Source of the DNA: Pseudomonadota bacterium
GTDB taxonomy: Bacteria; Desulfobacterota; Anaeroferrophillalia; Anaeroferrophillales; Anaeroferrophillaceae
Length of the DNA stretch: 5,183 nt
Assembly: GCA_011042595.1 (NCBI GenBank)
Contig: DQWO01000332.1
Location: forward strand, 1 to 5,183
Reading direction: 5' to 3'
A program made the translations under genes and the position numbers. The number at the start of each line of letters is the position of its first letter. Positions within the stretch are counted from its first letter, which is position 1. Of the stretch, positions 1-5,183 are shown in pieces. The notes below the pieces were generated by a model. That model saw only the letters and a list, made by a program, of their open reading frames with translations. It ran no database searches and had not been told where the DNA came from.

Positions 1-1287
1 GTCTGCGGCCAGGTATGCCCCAACCCCTGCATGGATGCCTGCAGTCGCGGAGTCCTGCTGCAGGAGCCGGTTGATATCGCCCTGCTGGGTGGTCTCAGCC
101 AGGAAATCTCGGCCCCGGAAAAAGACCCGGCAAGAAAAGAAAAAGTGGCGGTAATCGGTGGCGGTCCGGGAGGAATTGCCGCCGCCTGGCACCTGGCCCT
201 GGCCGGCATCCAGGTCACACTTTATGAGCGAGAAGAAGAACTGGGAGGTAAAATCTACCAATGCATCCCCGAAGATCGCCTGCCGCGGGAAATTCTTAGC
301 CATGAACTTGACCGTTTTCGCTCCCTTGGGATTGAAATTCACTTAAATTCCCCCATAAACCGGAAAAGATACGACCAGCTTTGCAGCGAATTCGACGCTG
401 TTATTCTGGCCACCGGTGCCCACGCACCAAGATTGATTCCCTTCCCCGGCTATGAAGATGTGGTTCCGGGAATTGTTTTTCTCAAAGGAATAAATACCCG
501 CAGCCCCATAAACCTGGAAGGCAAAAAAGCCATTGTTATCGGAGCCGGCAATGTGGGAATGGATATTGCCTGTGAAGCCTACAATCAGGGAGCATCATCG
601 GTCATCGCGGTCGATATCCAGGCACCAGCAAGTTTCGGGAAAGAGCAGAAAATGGCCCAGGCCCTGGGAACTCAGATCATCTATCCGAAATTCACCGAGA
701 GCTACAGCAAAAAGGAAGGGAAGCTCTATTTCAAAGACGGCAGTCACCTGGATACCGATGTGGTGTTTATCTCTATCGGTGAAAACCCTGAGCTTGACTA
801 CCTGCCGGAAACGGTGGAATTGTTCCGGGGGTATGTTCAGACGGATGAATACGGACACACAAATGAAAAAAATCTCTATGCCATCGGTGATGTCAACAAG
901 CCCGGCCTGATCACCCATGCACTGGGGGCCGGGTTGCAGGTTTCAAGGACAGTGCTGGCTGATCTGGAAGGAAAGCCAGCCCAAAAGCGCAGCGATGAAA
1001 TGATTGATTATGCTCTGATCGGTCGGGAATATTATGAACGGGACCGGATGTCCCAACCGAAGGATGGCGATACCGAAGCGTTGAAGTGCATGTCCTGTGG
1101 CCTTTGCCGTGACTGCGGCATCTGCGAGCAGTCCTGCTACCAGGGAGCCATTTCACGCCAGGAAACCGAAGATGACGGCTACGAATATGTGGTTAATGAT
1201 GATTTATGCATCGGTTGCGGTTTCTGTGCGGCGGTCTGTCCCTGCGGCATCTGGCAGATGTACCCGATGGAAGAACGTAATGTCTAA
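1..1287 (+). CDS. GltD-like FAD/NAD(P)H oxidoreductase with C-terminal 2[4Fe-4S] ferredoxin domain, 5'-partial
   Basis: The reading frame is open from base 1, so the N-terminus is missing; 428 residues are visible. Numbering from the first visible residue, cysteines 2, 6, 10 and 14 form the CG-x-VCP-x-PC-x3-C motif of the N-terminal Fe-S domain of glutamate synthase small subunits and dihydropyrimidine dehydrogenase. The FAD-binding GGGPGG is at 53-58, a second Rossmann motif GAGNVG at 181-186, and the FAD-contacting IGD at 295-297. The C-terminus adds a ferredoxin-like domain with C369/C372/C375/C379 and C403/C406/C409/C413, plus extra cysteines C363, C366 and C415. Known family role: cytoplasmic electron transfer from NAD(P)H through FAD and Fe-S centres to a partner, classically a glutamate synthase large subunit. 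That the partner is encoded upstream is my inference. Other GltD-like flavoproteins of anaerobes serve different partners, so no gene symbol is given. The 3' end overlaps the convergent xth gene by 4 bp. Confidence 0.9.
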   Translation, partial: VCGQVCPNPCMDACSRGVLLQEPVDIALLGGLSQEISAPEKDPARKEKVAVIGGGPGGIAAAWHLALAGIQVTLYEREEELGGKIYQCIPEDRLPREILSHELDRFRSLGIEIHLNSPINRKRYDQLCSEFDAVILATGAHAPRLIPFPGYEDVVPGIVFLKGINTRSPINLEGKKAIVIGAGNVGMDIACEAYNQGASSVIAVDIQAPASFGKEQKMAQALGTQIIYPKFTESYSKKEGKLYFKDGSHLDTDVVFISIGENPELDYLPETVELFRGYVQTDEYGHTNEKNLYAIGDVNKPGLITHALGAGLQVSRTVLADLEGKPAQKRSDEMIDYALIGREYYERDRMSQPKDGDTEALKCMSCGLCRDCGICEQSCYQGAISRQETEDDGYEYVVNDDLCIGCGFCAAVCPCGIWQMYPMEERNV

Positions 1288-2075
1288 AGCCTGTCCACTT
1301 CCATCATCACCGGACAATGGTCGCTGCCCATCTGCTCTCCCAGATAGGCAATATTTCGCACTCGGGTGAAAAAGGCTTGATCAACGAAAAAATAGTCCAG
1401 ACGCCAACCGACATTCCGTGACCTTGCCGCTGAGCGAAAACTCCACCAAGAATAGACATTACCCTTATCCGGATAGGTTTGACGCCAGACATCGACCCAG
1501 CCATTTTCAACCCAGGCTGATATCCGCTTTCTCTCCTCGGGATGGTAGCCGATCTTCCCGTCATTTTCTTTGGGCCGGGCAATATCTATGGCTTCATGAC
1601 AGCAATTAACGTCACCGGCAAAAATTACATTTTTCCCACTCTGGCGCAAGGCATTTATGTAAGCCAGAAAGCTTTCGTAAAATTTGAGCTTCCCCTGCCA
1701 GGCATCATTCGATTTGCCACCATTGGGAAAATAAACCCCGAATATCCGGTTATTTCCAATTTCAACCTGGGCCACCCGGCCTTCATCATCATCAAAATCA
1801 GGCATCCCGGTAAAAAATTCCGGCAGGGAAAACCGGTTTTTCTTCACCCAGATCGCGGTTCCGGCATAACCGGCCTTACGGGCTGGATGATAAAACTGCC
1901 AATATTCAGGGTGTTCTGTCAACTCTCGGGAGAGCTGCTCAGGATTGGCTTTAACTTCCTGTAGCAGAAAGATATCCGGCGTGTATCGTTCCATAAAGCG
2001 ATCCATTTCACCCTTTTTTTCCACCGCCCGGATGCCATTGACATTCCAGGAAACTATTCTGACATTCTGATTCAT
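1284..2075 (-). CDS. xth: Exodeoxyribonuclease III (AP endonuclease, EEP family)
   Basis: A 263-residue protein, full length for the family (about 250-270). It cleaves DNA 5' of abasic sites and removes 3'-blocking groups or nucleotides in base-excision repair, using Mg2+. The endonuclease/exonuclease/phosphatase fold is intact: SWNVNG with N11, LLQEVK with metal ligand E40, GVYFPNG with Y115, GDVN with D155 and N157, GWRLDY with D227, and the C-terminal SDHCPV with D252 and H253. The IDIARPK segment after the GDVN motif is typical of bacterial ExoIII. I chose the ATG at 2075 because AGAGG lies 9 nt upstream of it and the protein then begins MNQNVRIVSWNVNG, as in homologs. An in-frame ATG at 2105 would add 10 atypical residues and has no ribosome binding site. 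The gene is divergent from purF and convergent with the upstream oxidoreductase, overlapping it by 4 bp. It looks like a single-gene transcription unit with no functional link to its neighbours. Confidence 0.95.
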   Translation of the reverse strand: MNQNVRIVSWNVNGIRAVEKKGEMDRFMERYTPDIFLLQEVKANPEQLSRELTEHPEYWQFYHPARKAGYAGTAIWVKKNRFSLPEFFTGMPDFDDDEGRVAQVEIGNNRIFGVYFPNGGKSNDAWQGKLKFYESFLAYINALRQSGKNVIFAGDVNCCHEAIDIARPKENDGKIGYHPEERKRISAWVENGWVDVWRQTYPDKGNVYSWWSFRSAARSRNVGWRLDYFFVDQAFFTRVRNIAYLGEQMGSDHCPVMMEVDRL

Positions 2076-2084
2076 GCGATAACG

Positions 2085-2089
2085 CCTCT
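2085..2089 (-). promoter_or_regulatory. Ribosome binding site of xth
   Basis: On the minus strand the sequence reads AGAGG followed by a 9-nt spacer and then ATG at 2075. This is a normal Shine-Dalgarno placement. It decides the start in favour of 2075, because the alternative ATG at 2105 is preceded by an A/T-rich stretch with no purine-rich GGAG-like core. Confidence 0.6.
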
Positions 2090-2103
2090 GATCCAGCACA
2101 ACC

Positions 2104-2131
2104 ATAATAAAAAATCTTTTACGACCATGAA
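2104..2131 (-). promoter_or_regulatory. Candidate promoter for xth
   Basis: On the minus strand a -10-like TATTAT (2104-2109, 5 of 6 matches to TATAAT) is preceded, after 16 nt, by TTCATG (2126-2131), which matches TTGACA at only 3 of 6 positions. A start near 2097 would give a leader of about 22 nt before the ATG at 2075, with the AGAGG site inside it. It would also exclude the ATG at 2105, which falls within the -10 box. The weak -35 keeps this tentative. Confidence 0.3.
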
Positions 2132-2288
2132 GAACGTAAAGAACACGAAGTTGACCGGTTGAAATATCCTATTTTACCAGACAATCACTTGAAAAAGACA
2201 AAGTAAATCATGGTCGCTGATTATGGAGCAAGAGTCAAGGAAATTCCCGACCAAGCCGACCTTGCAACAGCAGCAGGTCAGGGGGAGG

Positions 2289-2302
2289 AAAATGATCATT
2301 TT
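2289..2302. repeat. Perfect 14-bp palindrome, possible operator
   Basis: AAAATGATCATTTT is identical to its own reverse complement over all 14 bases. Its centre lies about 60 bp upstream of the transcription start predicted for purF, a position where activators often bind. The sequence does not match the textbook FNR, CRP or purine-repressor sites that I can recall well, so the binding protein, if any, is unknown. It also overlaps the start codon of a possible 25-codon ORF. Confidence 0.4.
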
Positions 2303-2319
2303 GGTTGAGGGTTTAATGG

Positions 2320-2348
2320 TTGAATTGCATCGTCAATACTGTTATAAA
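2320..2348 (+). promoter_or_regulatory. Candidate sigma70-type promoter of purF-nadE
   Basis: TTGAAT (2320-2325, 4 of 6 matches to TTGACA) is followed by the ideal 17-nt spacer and TATAAA (2343-2348, 5 of 6 matches to TATAAT). Transcription would begin near 2355, giving a leader of about 72 nt before the purF start codon at 2427. It is the best-spaced -35/-10 pair that I found on the + strand of this intergenic region. It would also serve nadE, which has only 4 bp between it and purF. Confidence 0.45.
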
Positions 2349-2413
2349 ACCCCATCAATGAAAATTTGAACGCTTCGTATTTTTCTGCCGGCCAGGTCCT
2401 TTTTTCTCATTCC

Positions 2414-2419
2414 AGGGGA
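2414..2419 (+). promoter_or_regulatory. Ribosome binding site of purF
   Basis: AGGGGA ends 7 nt before the ATG at 2427. It supports that start, which places the catalytic cysteine directly after the initiator methionine. The core sits in a very small inverted repeat (TTCC-AGG-GGAA, 2411-2420 plus the preceding base), too short to call a regulatory hairpin. Confidence 0.65.
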
Positions 2420-2426
2420 AGATAAA

Positions 2427-3797
2427 ATGTGTGGTATTATTGGGATTTCCAACCATCCTGAGGCCAGTAACCTGGCCTATCTGGGGCTTTATTCCATGCA
2501 GCACCGGGGGCAGGAAAGTACCGGCATCATTGCCACAAACGGTAAACAGTATGCCATTCATAAAGGCATGGGACTGGTTGCCGACGTTTTCTCTGAAGCA
2601 AATATAGCACAACTTCCCGGCACCCAGGCAATTGGTCATGTTCGCTACTCCACTGCCGGATCAAGCAGTATGCAAAACGCCCAGCCGTTCATGATCAACT
2701 TCTCCCTCGGCACCCTCGCTATCGCCCATAACGGCAACCTGGTAAATGCCGAAGAGATTAAGCGTAAGCTGGTCAATAATGGTTCCATATTCCAATCCTC
2801 AATGGATTCCGAAGTCATCATGCATCTGATTGCCTGTTCCCGGGAATCAGAACTTATAGGACGGATTGCTGATTCTCTGAAACAGGTAAAAGGGGCTTAT
2901 TCCCTCCTTTTTATGAACGAACACCAACTGATTGCCGCCCGGGATCCGAGGGCTGTACGTCCTTTGGTTTTAGGAAAGCTTAAAGACAGCTATATTATCG
3001 CCTCTGAAACCTGTGCCTTTGATCTGCTGGAAGCGGAATTTATCCGGGAGATTGAACCGGGAGAAATTTTGGCCATTTCAGAAAAAGGGATTAAATCCTA
3101 CTTTCCCTTTCCCGCCAAAAAAATGGCCCACTGCATTTTTGAATATATCTATTTTGCCCGCCCTGACAGTATCATGTTCGGCGAAACAGTCTATGACGTC
3201 CGTATACGGCTGGGTCGTCAACTGGCCCGGGAACACCCGGTGGAGGCAGACATGGTCATCCCCATTCCTGACTCCGGCACCCCGGCGGCCCTGGGATATG
3301 CCAAGGAAACCGGCATTCCCTGGGAACTGGGACTGATCAGGAATCACTATGTCGGCAGAACTTTCATTGAACCCCAGAGTTCCATCCGTCATTTTGGGGT
3401 CAAGATAAAGCTGAATGCCATAAAAAGTGTTATTAAGGATAAACGAGTGGTTGTTATAGATGACTCTATCGTCAGGGGAACGACATCCAGAAAGATCATT
3501 AAAATGATCCGGGCTGCCGGAGCCAGGGAAGTCCACGTACGCATCAGTTCCCCACCCACCGATTTCCCTTGTTATTACGGGATTGACACTCCAAGCAGAA
3601 ATGAGCTTATCGCCTCCAGCCATACGGTGGAAGATATCAGGAAATATATTACCGCCGACAGCCTGGGATACATCAGCAGCAACGGACTGAAACAGGCAAT
3701 TGGTGGCCAGGATTGCTTCTGTGATGCCTGTTTTACCGGAAATTATCCCATCACCTTCCCGGCCATTGAACAAGCCAACCAACCGGCTCTTTTCTAA
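2427..3797 (+). CDS. purF: Amidophosphoribosyltransferase, [4Fe-4S] type
   Basis: Complete, 456 residues. It catalyses the first committed step of de novo purine synthesis in the cytoplasm: PRPP plus glutamine gives 5-phosphoribosylamine, glutamate and pyrophosphate. The N-terminal Ntn-type glutaminase domain (roughly 1-230) starts MCGIIGI, with Cys2 exposed after Met removal. It shows [10 protein letters not shown]73 in HVRYSTAG, the oxyanion NG at 102-103 and D127. The phosphoribosyltransferase domain (roughly 235-456) has [15 protein letters not shown] and the PRPP loop [14 protein letters not shown] at 341-354. Cysteines C236, C382, C432 and C435 sit in the positions that bind the iron-sulfur cluster in the Bacillus subtilis enzyme, so this is the cluster-bearing class. 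Unlike the B. subtilis enzyme, it has no N-terminal propeptide. By family precedent it should be feedback-inhibited by purine nucleotides. The start is fixed by AGGGGA upstream and by Cys2. It is followed after 4 bp by nadE. Confidence 0.97.
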   Translation: MCGIIGISNHPEASNLAYLGLYSMQHRGQESTGIIATNGKQYAIHKGMGLVADVFSEANIAQLPGTQAIGHVRYSTAGSSSMQNAQPFMINFSLGTLAIAHNGNLVNAEEIKRKLVNNGSIFQSSMDSEVIMHLIACSRESELIGRIADSLKQVKGAYSLLFMNEHQLIAARDPRAVRPLVLGKLKDSYIIASETCAFDLLEAEFIREIEPGEILAISEKGIKSYFPFPAKKMAHCIFEYIYFARPDSIMFGETVYDVRIRLGRQLAREHPVEADMVIPIPDSGTPAALGYAKETGIPWELGLIRNHYVGRTFIEPQSSIRHFGVKIKLNAIKSVIKDKRVVVIDDSIVRGTTSRKIIKMIRAAGAREVHVRISSPPTDFPCYYGIDTPSRNELIASSHTVEDIRKYITADSLGYISSNGLKQAIGGQDCFCDACFTGNYPITFPAIEQANQPALF

Positions 3798-3801
3798 GCC
3801 A

Positions 3802-5183
3802 ATGAATATCGCCATTGCCCAGCTCAATCCAATAATGGGGGACATTGAGGGAAACATTGCCCGGCTGAAGCAGGTATTGGAAAAGCTGATTCCCGAGCTG
3901 CCGGATTTAACAATTTTTCCCGAACTTTATCTTACCGGTTATCCACCCCGAGACCTGCTTGATCGACCAGCATTCATTACCGAGGCGGAAAAAGGCCTGG
4001 AGAAAATCTGCCTGATTTCCAAAAGTTTCCCCGACATGGGACTACTGACGGGCACCGTCATCCGGGAGTTTAATTCCGGAGAACAAAAGCTCTTCAATGC
4101 TGCCGTATTGCTGCAAAACGGGAAGATCCTCTTTATCCAGAAAAAATCTCTGCTGCCGGTTTATGATGTCTTTGATGAACACCGCTACTTTGAATCCGCA
4201 ATTGAAGTTCAGATCTACGATTTCAAGGGTGAACGGCTGGGAATTTCCATCTGTGAAGATGCCTGGAACGCTCCGGAAATACAAGAATCACCATCCTACT
4301 CCATTGACCCCATTGCCTTGCTGGCAAAACAGCAGGCAACCCTGATGATCAACATCTCTGCTTCACCCTATCAGGTGGGCAAAGACCGATTGCGTCATGA
4401 GATTATCCGTTACCATGCGAGGCGGCACCAGCTGCCTTTCATCCTGGTCAACCAGGTAGGTGGAAATGATGAACTGATTTTTGACGGCCACAGCTTTGCA
4501 ATGAACGGTGCCGGCGAAATATCCATGACAACATGTGGTTTTGCCGAAGAAGTAAAATGCTTTAGTCTTCCTGATATTGCAGTTGTTGACAAAGCAACCG
4601 GATGCCAGCTGACGGCTGCTGACGATAATGACGATCTGGATAAAATTCACCAGGGCCTGGTCCTCGGAGTAAAAGATTATTGTAAAAAATGCGGCTTCCA
4701 GCAAGCCCTTATCGGGCTTTCGGGCGGCATAGATTCAGCCCTGGTCTGCTGCCTGGCCGTGGAAGCCCTGGGCAAAGAGAACATCTGGGGAATTGGCATG
4801 CCCTCCCCCTATTCTTCCGCCGGCAGCATCAGTGATGCCCGAAAACTGGCTGAAAACCTTGATATCAGGTTTGACCTCATACCCATCAGAAATCTCTATG
4901 AAAGCTATTTAAATTCACTCTCCCCTCTGTTTGCCGACCGGGCTGCGGATGTTACTGAAGAGAACATTCAGGCACGGATCAGGGGAACCCTGCTGATGGC
5001 CCTGTCCAACAAGTTTGGCCATTTGTTGCTGACCACCGGCAACAAAAGTGAGATGGCAGTGGGCTACTGCACCCTTTACGGTGATATGTGCGGCGGACTG
5101 GGAGTTATCTCCGACCTGCCGAAAACCATGGTTTATCAGCTGTCAGAACGGTTAAATGAATCCCGGGAGATCATTCCCCGGGA
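3802..5183 (+). CDS. nadE: Glutamine-dependent NAD+ synthetase, 3'-partial
   Basis: The frame is open from ATG 3802 to the window edge: 460 codons are visible, and roughly 80 residues are probably missing compared with the usual length of about 540 for this single-chain type. It makes NAD+ from deamido-NAD+, ATP and glutamine in the cytoplasm. The N-terminal nitrilase-like glutaminase domain begins MNIAIAQLNP and has the triad E41 (FPELYLTGYPPRD), K115 (K-x-x-LP before FDEHRYF) and C151 (SICEDAW). The synthetase domain carries the ATP-pyrophosphatase P-loop SGGIDS at 307-312, EENIQARIRG at 386-395, TTGNKSE at 411-417 and the following GDMCGGL. Both active sites are intact. The start matches homologs but has no Shine-Dalgarno sequence, and the gene begins 4 bp after the purF stop, suggesting translation coupled to purF and transcription from the purF promoter. 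Pairing with purF places two glutamine amidotransferases in one operon. Confidence 0.96.
   Translation, partial: MNIAIAQLNPIMGDIEGNIARLKQVLEKLIPELPDLTIFPELYLTGYPPRDLLDRPAFITEAEKGLEKICLISKSFPDMGLLTGTVIREFNSGEQKLFNAAVLLQNGKILFIQKKSLLPVYDVFDEHRYFESAIEVQIYDFKGERLGISICEDAWNAPEIQESPSYSIDPIALLAKQQATLMINISASPYQVGKDRLRHEIIRYHARRHQLPFILVNQVGGNDELIFDGHSFAMNGAGEISMTTCGFAEEVKCFSLPDIAVVDKATGCQLTAADDNDDLDKIHQGLVLGVKDYCKKCGFQQALIGLSGGIDSALVCCLAVEALGKENIWGIGMPSPYSSAGSISDARKLAENLDIRFDLIPIRNLYESYLNSLSPLFADRAADVTEENIQARIRGTLLMALSNKFGHLLLTTGNKSEMAVGYCTLYGDMCGGLGVISDLPKTMVYQLSERLNESREIIPR

Larger units (their letters stand above)
2076..2426. other. Divergent intergenic region between xth and purF
   Basis: About 350 bp without a recognisable gene, unusually roomy compared with the tight packing elsewhere in the window. 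Going from xth to purF it holds: the xth ribosome site and a weak minus-strand promoter; a short 9-nt-periodic stretch with two AAGAAC copies (2128-2149); about 130 bp (roughly 2150-2280) in which I see no motif; a very purine-rich GGGGGAGG (2281-2288) just before a 14-bp palindrome; the candidate purF promoter (2320-2348); and a leader of about 72 nt ending in the purF ribosome site. Short open frames exist (for example 2210-2308 and 2292-2369), but none is recognisable as a known protein. No transcription terminator with a convincing stem and T-run was found. Confidence 0.7.

Noticed and set aside
1542..1964. 140-codon open frame on the + strand inside xth
   Set aside because: It lies antisense to a fully conserved exonuclease III with all catalytic motifs, has no recognisable domain, and is best explained as a chance frame.
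2076..2105. Upstream in-frame ATG at 2105 as the xth start, giving 273 residues
   Set aside because: It has no ribosome binding site, overlaps the likely -10 box and adds 10 residues not typical of the family; the ATG at 2075 has AGAGG 9 nt upstream.
2151..2175. TTGACC followed by TATTTT as a + strand promoter
   Set aside because: The spacer is only 13 nt, far from the 16-18 nt needed, and no known gene starts shortly downstream.
2325..2348. TTGCAT as the -35 element of the purF promoter
   Set aside because: It is only 12 nt from the TATAAA -10; TTGAAT at 2320-2325 gives the ideal 17-nt spacer.
2365..2382. Purine-repressor-like inverted repeat (GAACGCTTC) in the purF leader
   Set aside because: Only three-base arms are symmetrical, and the sequence does not fit the E. 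coli PurR or Bacillus PurBox consensus.
2387..2405. Possible intrinsic terminator or attenuator: GCCGGC followed by six Ts before purF
   Set aside because: The palindrome leaves no loop and its flanking bases do not extend a stem, so no stable hairpin adjoins the T-run.
3078..3857. 259-codon open frame on the minus strand across the purF 3' end and nadE start
   Set aside because: It runs antisense to well-conserved purF and nadE sequence and shows no domain or ribosome site; long antisense frames are common opposite such genes.
4363..4704. 113-codon open frame on the minus strand inside nadE
   Set aside because: It is antisense to the nitrilase and linker part of NadE, with no recognisable motif.

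Overview
The window looks like a chromosomal housekeeping segment from a bacterium, most likely an anaerobic Desulfobacterota-type (deltaproteobacterial) lineage. That placement is an inference. It rests on the style of the proteins: a GltD-like flavoprotein with a C-terminal bacterial ferredoxin domain, an iron-sulfur type PurF without a propeptide, and a two-domain glutamine-dependent NadE. Base composition is moderate and codon use is even across the genes. I see no insertion sequence, phage gene, CRISPR array, tRNA or rRNA.

Layout. Positions 1-1287 (+) hold the 3' part of an FAD/Fe-S oxidoreductase related to the glutamate synthase small subunit; its N-terminus lies outside the window. 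It meets xth (exodeoxyribonuclease III, minus strand, 1284-2075) tail to tail with a 4-bp overlap. A noncoding stretch of about 350 bp (2076-2426) separates the divergent xth and purF genes. It carries a credible sigma70-type promoter for purF, a weaker one for xth, and a perfect 14-bp palindrome just upstream of the purF promoter. purF (2427-3797, +) is followed after 4 bp by nadE (3802 to the window end, +, 3'-truncated), evidently in one operon.

How the genes fit together. PurF takes the amide nitrogen of glutamine for the first committed step of purine synthesis. NadE takes it for the last step of NAD+ synthesis. Both therefore generate glutamate and build nucleotide-type products. The upstream oxidoreductase belongs to the family that reduces glutamate synthase-type enzymes, so the + strand genes share a glutamine/glutamate theme. 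xth is a DNA-repair enzyme sitting between them on the other strand.

I found no convincing undescribed system. The points most worth a second look are the NADH-type signature and extra CxxC of the oxidoreductase, the terminator-less convergent overlap, the palindrome and possible short ORF upstream of purF, and the lack of a Shine-Dalgarno sequence before nadE.
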